54,514 bases of DNA from Flavobacteriia bacterium. GTDB lineage: Bacteria; Bacteroidota; Bacteroidia; Flavobacteriales_D; Crocinitomicaceae. Positions within the stretch are counted from its first letter, which is position 1; every line of letters starts with the position of its first letter. The DNA is taken from positions 1 to 54,514 of the forward strand of contig CANGOF010000006.1 of NCBI GenBank assembly GCA_947455515.1, given 5' to 3'. The notes under the pieces were generated by a model. That model worked only from the letters and a program-made list of their open reading frames with translations, was not told where the DNA came from and searched no databases. Positions 18,185 through 26,584 of the stretch are shown here, one piece after another. Position numbers and translations under genes: made by a program.

Positions 18185-19576
18185 ATGTATAAAATAATAT
18201 TGCTATTTGTACTATTTACAAGTAATTTTCATGCTCAAACTGATTTGTTGAGTTTGGAAGAATTAGAAAATAAACCAATATATAGTATTATTTACAATGA
18301 CACTAAAGGATTTATTCATGTTGATACATATCCAATATATAGCGAAAAATCTTTTGATTCAGTTTTTAGGTCAAATTTTAATAATTTCAATATTGTACAT
18401 GATGAGATTTATAGAGTTTCATTGACTGTTCAAATAGAAGGAATAAAAAACTTGGAAAAAGTTTTTCATTTACTGCTTGAAAATTTCCCAAATCTACAAG
18501 AGTTACATTTTGTTGGAATAATGAGTCAAATTCCAAGTAGTGTTTTTAAATTCAAAAAATTACAATATTTAGATTTAGATGTTGGTTCATGTGATAATTG
18601 TCAATTATACTTCAGTACAATTCCTAAAGAATTTAATCAACTAGTTCATTTGAAAAAGTTAAAATTAAGTAATTTGTCATGGTGTTTTATACCAAATCAC
18701 TTATTTAAAAGTGATAGCTTAAAAGAAGTATTTATTTCAATTCAAAATGAAACAGAGTTTCTTCCACCAGTTCCAGCTAATTGGTTAATAAAACAAAATA
18801 CGATAGATTACAGCTTAATTTACCCAGGAAATATGGATGTCTTATTTTCTATTAACTCTATTCAAACAAAAAGACTAATAGATTTAAAGAAATACGGGAG
18901 AATATATGATAATGAAGATAGTGTTTATTTTATTACTAAAAAAGAGTCGAAAAATCAATTGAAATGGTTCGATAAAAAAAATCAATTAATTATTCAAGGT
19001 GAAATAGATAATGATCAAAAACCGCATGGCACATGGAAGGTCTTTTATCCATCTGGTAAAATAAAAGAGATACGAAAATACAAACATGGTGACGAAAGTG
19101 GTAAGTGGAAAATGTATAACGAATCAGGAAAATACATTTCAAAGTATCTTTTTAAGAAAAACAATATCACTTTTACTCATTATAGAAAATCTGGAATAAT
19201 TGAAAGTAAATTTTATGTTACGAGGGAATCTGATTCTCAAAACTATCAGCTAAACAAAATATTCAAAAGATCAAATTTTGATTGGTTTGAAAGCCGAATA
19301 ACTCGTTATCACTATCAAAATGATATTTTAACTCAAGAATTGAAATTAGAAAAGCTTCTTTTTATTCCAAATTCAATTACTAAAATAGACTATTCGAACA
19401 ATTATTCGACTTCTTATTATTTTGAAAAAAATCAATTAAAATCAATTAAAGTTTTTAAAAATGATTACTATTTAGATGAATCTTTACAAACAGGATATGG
19501 GTATGATTTTGATGAATCAGATAATACTTGGTACTATATTCAAGGAATAAATACAAAAATTAAAGTTCAAAAATAG
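18185..19576 (+). CDS. Secreted leucine-rich-repeat / MORN-repeat protein, copy 1
   Basis: 463 residues with the signal MYKIILLFVLFTSNFHA before QTD. About 85-200 contains leucine-rich repeats (FPNLQELHFVGIMSQIPSSV, FKKLQYLDLDVG, LVHLKKLKLSNLSWCFIPNH, SLKEVFISIQN). About 275-330 contains MORN/YwqK-type repeats (HGTWKVFYPSGKIKEIRKYK and GKWKMYNESGKYISKY). MORN proteins of this kind are often auto-annotated as 'YwqK family antitoxin', but nothing here supports a toxin partner. The next gene is a clear paralogue 6 bp downstream, so a tandem duplication in one transcript is likely. No sorting domain, so periplasmic location is inferred. Confidence 0.8.
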   Translation: MYKIILLFVLFTSNFHAQTDLLSLEELENKPIYSIIYNDTKGFIHVDTYPIYSEKSFDSVFRSNFNNFNIVHDEIYRVSLTVQIEGIKNLEKVFHLLLENFPNLQELHFVGIMSQIPSSVFKFKKLQYLDLDVGSCDNCQLYFSTIPKEFNQLVHLKKLKLSNLSWCFIPNHLFKSDSLKEVFISIQNETEFLPPVPANWLIKQNTIDYSLIYPGNMDVLFSINSIQTKRLIDLKKYGRIYDNEDSVYFITKKESKNQLKWFDKKNQLIIQGEIDNDQKPHGTWKVFYPSGKIKEIRKYKHGDESGKWKMYNESGKYISKYLFKKNNITFTHYRKSGIIESKFYVTRESDSQNYQLNKIFKRSNFDWFESRITRYHYQNDILTQELKLEKLLFIPNSITKIDYSNNYSTSYYFEKNQLKSIKVFKNDYYLDESLQTGYGYDFDESDNTWYYIQGINTKIKVQK

Positions 19577-19582
19577 TTTAGT

Positions 19583-20953
19583 ATGAAAATCAATTTTTAT
19601 CTCTTTTTCTTTTTAATGATTTTTGATAGCTATGCTCAAGATAATATTTCTATTATTAAATCATTTGAAAAAGATACACTTTTTTTTATTAATTATGGCG
19701 AAATTAATAGATATCAAATTCTAAATGTTAATGGAACAGGAAATAAATATGATATAAATTCTAAAAATTTAGTTTTTCCCAATGTTCGAAGATTAGTAAT
19801 TGAAAATGAGTTTGATAGTATTTATTCTAGTTCAAATTTTTTAACAGTTAATCAATTCCCCAATCTTGTTGAATTATATTTCATCGGGTATACCTTCGGA
19901 AAGTTACCTGAAGTTATATTTAAGTTTAAAAAACTTCAGGCTTTACATATTAATCCAAAATCTGTCTATTCAAAAAAACAGTTATTGAACACATACATTT
20001 TACCAAATGAACTTTTTGAATTAAACGATTTAAAGTATCTCGAAATTGGAAAAATGGATCAATTTATCTATTTACCAGAAAAAATTTCCATGTTGAAAAA
20101 TTTAGTCGAATTAAGAATTTTTGCAAATGAAGGGAATTTAAGTTGCTTACCTGTGAGTTTAATAAATCATCCAAGATTAAGAAAAGTAATAATTACGGGA
20201 GACACTACGAATCAATCATTTAACAGTTGGTATTTCAAAGACTTCCCTTTTTCAACAGATATTTTAAATTCAATTTCATCAAATCATCTAAATTTTTCGT
20301 ATTCATCAAGTTTCAAAAATGAACCATTTATAAAAAGTGGAAATGCAATTAATTTGAAAAAGAATTTGACAGGAGAATTTACGCAGAGAGCAAATAACGG
20401 TAATTTAGTGATCACTGGTTTTTTTGATGAAAAGAACCTTCCAACAGGAGCATGGAAATTTTACCATACTAACAACAAAATTAGAGAAGTAAGATTTTAT
20501 AACCATGGAAAAGAAATTGGTGAGTGGGAAGTATATGACTCATTAGGTAAAACTATTGCACAATATTCTTTTAAAGATTCAAGTATTCATTTCAATTTTT
20601 ACCATTCAAACGGCATGAAAAAGGCTGAATTATATTTGAATAATAATTTATCAGACAGTATTTGGTCTATTTACGATGAAAAAGGATTAAAATTATCAAG
20701 TATCACTTATCGAAATAATAATGTGTTTCAAACTTCCAATTTGGATTCAATACCATTAAAAGTAAATAATGACTTTGTTATGACTAAGTATTATAATATC
20801 AAGACCTATAATAAAAATCGAAATTTAATTTTAGACAGTAAAATTTTATTAGATGGTAGATATATTTTTTGTAATGGTGAATTATTTTACCTAAATCCTA
20901 AATACGGATATTACGATTTTGAGAATAACAAATTTATTGTAAAGTCTAATTAG
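19583..20953 (+). CDS. Secreted leucine-rich-repeat / MORN-repeat protein, copy 2
   Basis: 456 residues with the signal MKINFYLFFFLMIFDSYA before QDN. It matches the preceding gene block by block: leucine-rich repeats FPNLVELYFIGYTFGKLPEV, FKKLQALHIN, LNDLKYLEIGKM and LKNLVELRIF, then MORN-like TGAWKFYHTNNKIREVRFYN and GEWEVYDSLGKTIAQYSF. The two differ strongly in actual residues, so the duplication is old or under diversifying pressure. Second and last gene of its operon, followed by a 336-bp gap holding repeats. Function unknown; LRRs suggest protein binding. Confidence 0.8.
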   Translation: MKINFYLFFFLMIFDSYAQDNISIIKSFEKDTLFFINYGEINRYQILNVNGTGNKYDINSKNLVFPNVRRLVIENEFDSIYSSSNFLTVNQFPNLVELYFIGYTFGKLPEVIFKFKKLQALHINPKSVYSKKQLLNTYILPNELFELNDLKYLEIGKMDQFIYLPEKISMLKNLVELRIFANEGNLSCLPVSLINHPRLRKVIITGDTTNQSFNSWYFKDFPFSTDILNSISSNHLNFSYSSSFKNEPFIKSGNAINLKKNLTGEFTQRANNGNLVITGFFDEKNLPTGAWKFYHTNNKIREVRFYNHGKEIGEWEVYDSLGKTIAQYSFKDSSIHFNFYHSNGMKKAELYLNNNLSDSIWSIYDEKGLKLSSITYRNNNVFQTSNLDSIPLKVNNDFVMTKYYNIKTYNKNRNLILDSKILLDGRYIFCNGELFYLNPKYGYYDFENNKFIVKSN

Positions 20954-20994
20954 ATATCAAAATACCACTGTGCTTGATTTTATACCGTGATGAA

Positions 20995-21190
20995 ATAACG
21001 AAGTTAATCTTGTGCTAAAACAACTTTCTCGCCCTCAAACAAAAACATATCTTTACCATAAACACTAAACCAACGAAAAAGTCGTTTGATGTTAGTAAGT
21101 TATGTGTAGATTGAGTAATTTTAGTTTGATGGAAATTATTCGCAGGATTAACTTCGTTACTGCTACGCGTTGCAAATACAGCGGAGCAGT
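20995..21190. repeat. Repeat block in the 336-bp gap (inverted repeat plus island repeat copy, inverted)
   Basis: ATAACGAAGTTAATCTTG (20995-21012) is matched in inverse by CAGGATTAACTTCGTTAC (21143-21160), 16 of 18 bases, about 130 bp apart. Directly beside the right arm, 21161-21190 in reverse complement (CTCCGCTGTATTTGCAACGC) resembles the island palindromic repeat. The flanking 20954-20994 and 21191-21289 show nothing else convincing. A 64-codon ORF (21102-21296) covers much of this block, but it runs through the repeats, has no signal peptide unlike all neighbours, and I do not regard it as a gene. Confidence 0.45.
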
Positions 21191-21289
21191 TGATCCTTCT
21201 ACAATAGTTTGTAATGATTTTGTTGGTGAATTATCTCCAACAAATTTAGCCGTTGATATAAATAGAAATGAATACGAATATTTAAAAAG

Positions 21290-22861
21290 ATGGTAACGAA
21301 ACTTTTTTTCTTTTTACTATTGATTTGGGTCATGGATTTACATTCTCAAGTTCCTGATTTTGATATTGATACAACGAAAACATTGGTCTTTGAATATAAA
21401 ACATTACAGGATGGTAAAGCATTTGGCTATTGTGATGAATCAGACATAATTTCGAATGTGCATATCAGTTTTTTCGTCAACATGCATAATCACCATAAGA
21501 GTGTTTATTTTGATTCGCTGAAGAATGATTTTTATTTTTACAATACTCATCCTGAGTGTGATACATTGTATGATCATTCCGGGAGTGTGTTATACCCCCT
21601 CCCTTCAATTCACAGTATCCCCCGAGATCATAAATTTTACCTTAAAAATCAAAAAAATGTCATTTGGGAACTAACTGTTATCGATGATAAACAACGAAAA
21701 AGTAATTTAAGTAAGATGAAGATATTCAATCACTTAAGTACTAATAATTGTATCGGGATAAGATTAACACTTAAAAGAGTTGGTATAAATCCAACCTATT
21801 GTTCGAAAGTAGACATAAAAAAATGGCCCAATTATTCTCAATTGCTAAATAGTAAAATCTTAAAAGAGTTTAAAATAACAGGTTATTCAAGGGAATCCTT
21901 GAAAAGAGGTAGAAAGTATATCGAATTGATCAATGCTTTCAAACAACTTGAAATAGTTGATTATGATCCTTTATTAGATATTAAGAACTTTGAAAATATA
22001 AAAGTACTTAAGGAATATAATTATTATTTGTTTCCTCTTTTCATTTTTGATCATCGGATAGTTTTACATAGAGAATTGAAAATTGAAAAATTTAAGACGG
22101 AATGTTTACCTTATTTTCCAAATTATGCTGAAAATTATTTTCTTCTTAAAAATCTGTCTTTTACTCAAAATGAGCACCCTTATTATTTAATCGATAGTGT
22201 CATTCGTACTAAGAATCTAAATCATTTACCAGAAGATGTTGATTTCAAAATCACTTGGGGTGAAATAGACTCATTACTTATTATAAGTAAAGATTCAATT
22301 CCATTTGGAATCGGAAAAATCAGAAATAGGCAAATAGCTGGGCTTTGGGAAATTTGTTCGCTTGATTTTTCGAAGGATTTAAACAAGAAACTAATCATCA
22401 AATGTTACGAAATTAATTTTGATCATCCGGAGCAGATCATCTTTCCTCAAGATGGTTCTTGGGTATATTATTACGAGAATGGCCGTAAAGCAATAGAAGG
22501 GACATTTAAAAATGGAAAGAAAGAAGGCAATTGGTATTTTTATTATCCAGATGGAGAATTGGAAAAAAAAATATCCTTTCATAAGGATAAAGTAGGAGTA
22601 GTCATTTCTTATTTTAATGAAAGTGAAAAAAGAGTATACAATTCGAAAAAATATGGACTTGTTGTCGTTTTTATTGAAGATTCTAAGATTGTATATATGA
22701 GAGCCGAAAGAGGTTTCGATGTTAATAATGAATATCAGAAACTATGTTTTTATAGTATGAATCATGATCCAAAGAAGAATAAAGAATATCCTCTCAATTC
22801 ACGTAGAGCGAAGCGTTTTATTAATCACCAGCTAAAAAAACTACAAATCGAAACTATTTGA
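21290..22861 (+). CDS. Secreted MORN-repeat protein
   Basis: 523 residues with the signal MVTKLFFFLLLIWVMDLHS before QVP. The first 370 residues have no recognised domain. They contain weak leucine-rich-like spacing (LLNSKILKEFKITGYSRESL, FKQLEIVDYDP, FENIKVLKEYNYY). MORN/YwqK repeats follow at about 390-440 (DGSWVYYYENGRKAIEGTFK and EGNWYFYYPDGELEKKISFH). It appears to be a distant third member of the LRR/MORN group just upstream, standing in its own transcription unit between two repeat-bearing gaps. Likely periplasmic; function unknown. Confidence 0.76.
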   Translation: MVTKLFFFLLLIWVMDLHSQVPDFDIDTTKTLVFEYKTLQDGKAFGYCDESDIISNVHISFFVNMHNHHKSVYFDSLKNDFYFYNTHPECDTLYDHSGSVLYPLPSIHSIPRDHKFYLKNQKNVIWELTVIDDKQRKSNLSKMKIFNHLSTNNCIGIRLTLKRVGINPTYCSKVDIKKWPNYSQLLNSKILKEFKITGYSRESLKRGRKYIELINAFKQLEIVDYDPLLDIKNFENIKVLKEYNYYLFPLFIFDHRIVLHRELKIEKFKTECLPYFPNYAENYFLLKNLSFTQNEHPYYLIDSVIRTKNLNHLPEDVDFKITWGEIDSLLIISKDSIPFGIGKIRNRQIAGLWEICSLDFSKDLNKKLIIKCYEINFDHPEQIIFPQDGSWVYYYENGRKAIEGTFKNGKKEGNWYFYYPDGELEKKISFHKDKVGVVISYFNESEKRVYNSKKYGLVVVFIEDSKIVYMRAERGFDVNNEYQKLCFYSMNHDPKKNKEYPLNSRRAKRFINHQLKKLQIETI

Positions 22862-22898
22862 ATAATTAAAATTTGTTTACCATGTCTAACATATTTTA

Positions 22899-23049
22899 CC
22901 CTCCGCTGAGCTGGATTTATAATCCTGCTCTAAAATCAATCAAATAAACATGTATTAAACTAAACCTATACTCAGCCAAAACAAGGTGTTAAAGTGTAGA
23001 TTTGGCTGAGTAATATTCTGACTAAAATTGATTTATAATCCTGCTCAAC
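22899..23049. repeat. Palindromic repeat block in the 316-bp gap
   Basis: Two exact 17-base copies of GATTTATAATCCTGCTC (22914-22930 and 23030-23046). The first sits in the fuller unit CCGCTGAGCTGGATTTATAA, in which GAGCTGGATT and AATCCTGCTC pair around TAT. Between the two copies is a perfect 11-base inverted repeat, ACTCAGCCAAA (22970-22980) / TTTGGCTGAGT (23001-23011), with a 20-base loop and no T-run. The rest of the gap (22862-22898, 23050-23177) is plain AT-rich sequence. Confidence 0.7.
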
Positions 23050-23177
23050 CAACACCCTTCCAACCAAATCGAAGTCTAACTTCCACACAAACCAACTAAT
23101 CAAAAATATCATTTAGGATTGTACAATTAATTCTAATTTACCTTTTTCTAATTAATTTAGAGGATAATATAAATAGT

Positions 23178-24833
23178 ATGACAAAGCCACATTTAACGTT
23201 TAGTGTTCGAAAATTTTCAATTCTTCTGTTAATTCTCATTCATTTTAGTAGTTTTTCTCAAAATGAAATTTTAGTTCCCTTTCGCGTAGGAGACAAATTC
23301 GGTTTGTCTGATTTAAAAGGAAAATTAGTTTATCCAGCTGAATTTGAATATTTCAAATCAAACGAGTTAGGTTCGTATGAGGCTAGTTTTGAGGGGATAA
23401 AAGAGGGCAGATCCACCTTTTTTTATAGGGGTAAAAAAATTGTGGAACGCACTAAAAACACAAAATATAAAGTAATAAGAGAAAGTTTTGTTACTGTTTA
23501 TGAGGAGAATAAAGGTTTTGAGATTTTTAATTTTAAAGGTGAACAAATAACGGATAAGTCCTATGTAGAAATGATATTTTGTGATAATCTCTTACAACGA
23601 AATTTCTATTATACATGCACTCCAATCATTTTTAAAGATCAAAACGATAAGCTTACCTTACAGATTTTTAACGCAAAAACTGAAAAAATCACAAAAACGT
23701 TTGTTGAAAATGTGTCTTCATTAAAATTGGATCCTTATGATAATTTATATAAAAATCGTTTTACCATTTTTGTTCAAGAGAATATAAATTCAAAAGAAGT
23801 CAAATTGGAGTTTGTATTTGATGGTGACTCGTTCGTGATTCTTGATCCTACTAATTATTTCAAAAAAAACACCCAGAATAATCCTAAAAAGGGGAAACCA
23901 ATCATTTTGGAAGAAAATGAAAATGGAAATATGGAAAATTATAATGAGTTTGGAGTTCAAGCTCCATTGGAAGCATATAGAGAGACGGATGAATACCAAG
24001 ATTACTCTAAAAGTGGTAGAATTTTAAAAAAAATAGATGGGTTATGTTTAACCATTTTTCAAGAAAACGATAAAACCTCGATAGAAAACGAGTTTGAATT
24101 ACCACAGAATTTGGACGCGCGTTCCTTTCAAAATGTTAATGTAAAATTAGTCATAAATAAGGTGAAATATTATTTGGATGATCTAGTACTCTATAAGTCG
24201 AATGGAAAATATGGAGTCGTTTTAACGAAGGAATATTACCTTTCACCTAAATATGATTCCATTCGTTTGCTAGTATTAAATAAAAATTCAAGTAACCCTA
24301 ACTATTATTTTCAAGTTGGAATAAAAGACAGTATTACCAATAAAATGAAATTTGGGTTGGTAAATTTGTCAGGAGGAACAATTTTTCCGATCGTTTATGA
24401 TGTATTTAGAAATGCGATTGACAATCAAACCGGGGGATATAAATTCTCACTTTCCTTGCCGAACAATGCAGAATTTATTGTCGCAAAAGAAGGGAAATAT
24501 GGTATTGTTTCATTGGATGAAGTAAAAGCACCTTTAATCTATGATGACATCTTTTATTTAGATTCTAAAAATTGTGTTTTAGTTAAATCTGGTTTGTATG
24601 GTATTTATTTTCAAGATAGAATGCTTGTGAATTTGAAAATGATAGAACCTGTTTTTACAAAGATTCCCTTCAATATCAATGTGAATGCTCAGTTACCAAT
24701 TATAGAGTTATTTGAGGCACAGAACACGACGAATGAATACAGTGACTTCTATAAACCAGATATTCTCAAAAGAACAGGTAATTTCTTCTGTTATGGAAAC
24801 GTAAATGGAATGATGTATTACAAGGAAAAGTAA
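23178..24833 (+). CDS. Secreted WG-repeat protein, copy 2
   Basis: 551 residues with the signal MTKPHLTFSVRKFSILLLIL, ending SSFS before QNE. The mature N-terminus LVPFRVGDKFGLSDLKG is identical over 17 residues to the paralogue at 11688, then they diverge. WG-like repeats: KFGLSDLKGKLVYPAEFE, KYGVVLTKEYYLSPKYDS, MKFGLVNLSGGTIFPIVYD, KYGIVSLDEVKAPLIYDD and LYGIYFQDRM. The middle (about 210-290) is Asn/Glu/Lys-rich and non-repeat, at the same relative place as in copy 1. It ends MMYYKEK. Probably periplasmic; function unknown. The two copies lie about 10 kb apart on the same strand. Confidence 0.82.
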   Translation: MTKPHLTFSVRKFSILLLILIHFSSFSQNEILVPFRVGDKFGLSDLKGKLVYPAEFEYFKSNELGSYEASFEGIKEGRSTFFYRGKKIVERTKNTKYKVIRESFVTVYEENKGFEIFNFKGEQITDKSYVEMIFCDNLLQRNFYYTCTPIIFKDQNDKLTLQIFNAKTEKITKTFVENVSSLKLDPYDNLYKNRFTIFVQENINSKEVKLEFVFDGDSFVILDPTNYFKKNTQNNPKKGKPIILEENENGNMENYNEFGVQAPLEAYRETDEYQDYSKSGRILKKIDGLCLTIFQENDKTSIENEFELPQNLDARSFQNVNVKLVINKVKYYLDDLVLYKSNGKYGVVLTKEYYLSPKYDSIRLLVLNKNSSNPNYYFQVGIKDSITNKMKFGLVNLSGGTIFPIVYDVFRNAIDNQTGGYKFSLSLPNNAEFIVAKEGKYGIVSLDEVKAPLIYDDIFYLDSKNCVLVKSGLYGIYFQDRMLVNLKMIEPVFTKIPFNINVNAQLPIIELFEAQNTTNEYSDFYKPDILKRTGNFFCYGNVNGMMYYKEK

Positions 24834-24907
24834 TGCTTGATTCAGGATCATTTACCATTCTGATATTAGGTTTATAATGCGTATTTTTAGTTTACTATAT
24901 TATAGAT

Positions 24908-26524
24908 ATGAAAAATCTTCTTGTTCTACTATCCCTTCTTTGTTTTTTTAATGCAAATAGTGTTGCTCAATCTAAAAGTACAGGTTCAAAAAAACGAAGC
25001 ATTTCATCAAGTATCAAAGATTCAATAACAACAGAAAAGAAGAATAATACAACGAAGAGCATTTTAAATAGTTTTTACGATGACGAAGGGTATTTATTAG
25101 CATATGAAGATTTACCCAACTTGAAAGGTTATAATCCAAACAAACCTATATTAGAGAATGAAGAGGAAGCATTAAACTATATACTTTCAAATATTGACTT
25201 TGTTTGTAATTATAATCCAGGATTTTACAAAAGCGATATATTAAATTTTAAAATTAAAAATGGAAAAATCACTAATGTAGATCATGATAAAGCAACAATA
25301 TTTAAAGATTCTTTATTTTACAAAAAAATCAAATTGAATCAAAAGAGTTTACCCAATTTTTATATACCAATAGCTTATCTTTATTCTAAAAAATTATCTA
25401 CAAAACGAATTTCAACCTATCAATTGGAAATTTTACACACTAATAATAAACGATTTTACGATTCTATTCTACTTAACAAAGAAATAAAGAAAAATTTCAA
25501 AACAGGAAGATATCAAACTTTAACGTCTAAAGAGTTGAATTTGATTAATCGATTAAATCGAACATGCAAGACTGATATAAATCCAATTCATTGTATTATA
25601 GAACATAATGATTATCTCATTGATACAACAAAAATTGATAGACAAATAAAATATGGATGTTATAGTTTTGATGAAGATGAGTATCGTTTTAAAATCATAT
25701 TTAATTATGTAAATAATAATAAATTGCATTTAAACAACGGAAAACATTTTGAGTATAATGATATTGTTTTTTATAATGATTCCACTTTGCTAACCATTTC
25801 AAAAAGAACAGATTTTTTCAGGCAGAATCTTTCTTATTCTCCTATTATTATTCGTTCAAATAATTCAATTGTTTTTGATAAACAAGATACCATTCCAGGA
25901 AATTATTTAATTCAAAATCCATTATTAAAAGATAGTTTAATTTATATTCATAGTGAATTTCATCGGTATGAAAATCCATTTCAACTAATTAAAATTGAGT
26001 CGTATAAGAAAGTGAAAACATTTCGATTTGGTTTTTTTAAAAGGTCTTACTTATTGGAACTGAAAATAAAAGGAAGTTTTCCTAAAATGGTAGATTCAAC
26101 TATTTATCTATATGTTTCTAAAAAGGGTGAAAAAAGTATCGTGAAAAATAAAATTATCGATGTTTTTCAAGTTATGTCAAAGTCTGATTCCCTTAAGGTT
26201 AATTATTTTGTAATAAGATATAATCACAAGATAAATTACTTCTGTGATAGTGTAAATGTTCGTTTGTCAACAATTGGTATTCAGTACAATACTTTAATTC
26301 CAGATATATACAATCATTCAAAGAATCTAGAAGTTACACCAAGAAAAGCGAACTTAATTAGCAGGAAAATAGTTGGTTATATTTATTATAGACCAGTAAA
26401 TTTATATTATAAATCCATAAATTATCTAAAATACCAATGTAGGGTTGGTTTTAATGCAAAGCAAAATGACCCAACGGGTAAATACAAAGATCCGATTATT
26501 TATTATTTAGAAAAACGATTGTAA
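24908..26524 (+). CDS. Secreted basic protein of unknown family
   Basis: Last island gene, 538 residues. Signal MKNLLVLLSLLCFFNANSVA before QSK, then a Ser/Lys/Thr-rich low-complexity linker (about 21-50). The rest has no recognised domain: it is Tyr-, Asn- and Lys-rich with many predicted beta strands. Most Cys are scattered (FVCNYNPG, RTCKTDINPIHC, KYGCYSF, YFCDSV, YQCRVGF), so disulfides are possible. No membrane segments or sorting domain. It ends 60 bp before holA and appears to be transcribed alone. Composition is as AT-rich as the rest of the island. Confidence 0.68.
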   Translation: MKNLLVLLSLLCFFNANSVAQSKSTGSKKRSISSSIKDSITTEKKNNTTKSILNSFYDDEGYLLAYEDLPNLKGYNPNKPILENEEEALNYILSNIDFVCNYNPGFYKSDILNFKIKNGKITNVDHDKATIFKDSLFYKKIKLNQKSLPNFYIPIAYLYSKKLSTKRISTYQLEILHTNNKRFYDSILLNKEIKKNFKTGRYQTLTSKELNLINRLNRTCKTDINPIHCIIEHNDYLIDTTKIDRQIKYGCYSFDEDEYRFKIIFNYVNNNKLHLNNGKHFEYNDIVFYNDSTLLTISKRTDFFRQNLSYSPIIIRSNNSIVFDKQDTIPGNYLIQNPLLKDSLIYIHSEFHRYENPFQLIKIESYKKVKTFRFGFFKRSYLLELKIKGSFPKMVDSTIYLYVSKKGEKSIVKNKIIDVFQVMSKSDSLKVNYFVIRYNHKINYFCDSVNVRLSTIGIQYNTLIPDIYNHSKNLEVTPRKANLISRKIVGYIYYRPVNLYYKSINYLKYQCRVGFNAKQNDPTGKYKDPIIYYLEKRL

Positions 26525-26540
26525 AATTCAACACTTCTAT

Positions 26541-26566
26541 AATCCATAATTCATAATCCATAATTC
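26541..26566. repeat. AT-rich CATAATTCATAATCC spacer repeat
   Basis: AATCCATAATTCATAATCCATAATTC lies between the island and holA. Same type of unit as at 609-640 and 32121-32150. Confidence 0.5.
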
Positions 26567-26572
26567 TTTTCT

Positions 26573-26580
26573 TATCTTTG
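26573..26580 (+). promoter_or_regulatory. -7 box (TATCTTTG) four bases before the holA start
   Basis: TATCTTTG matches TAnnTTTG and is followed by four bases and then ATG. The transcript would start at or near the A of the start codon (leaderless). No clear -33 TTG, because the AT-rich spacer repeat occupies that position. Confidence 0.5.
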
Positions 26581-26584
26581 ATTC

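Noticed and set aside
21102-21296. 64-codon ORF upstream of the MORN gene at 21290
   Set aside because: It runs through an inverted repeat and a copy of the island repeat, lacks the signal peptide of every neighbour, and overlaps the next start. More likely a by-product of the repeats.
18185-22861. MORN proteins as toxin-antitoxin 'YwqK antitoxins'
   Set aside because: They have signal peptides and no toxin-like partner. The label comes from automatic annotation.
22970-23011. ACTCAGCCAAA/TTTGGCTGAGT hairpin as a terminator of the MORN gene
   Set aside because: It lies more than 100 bp past the stop, has a 20-base loop and no T-run. I treat it as part of the repeat block.
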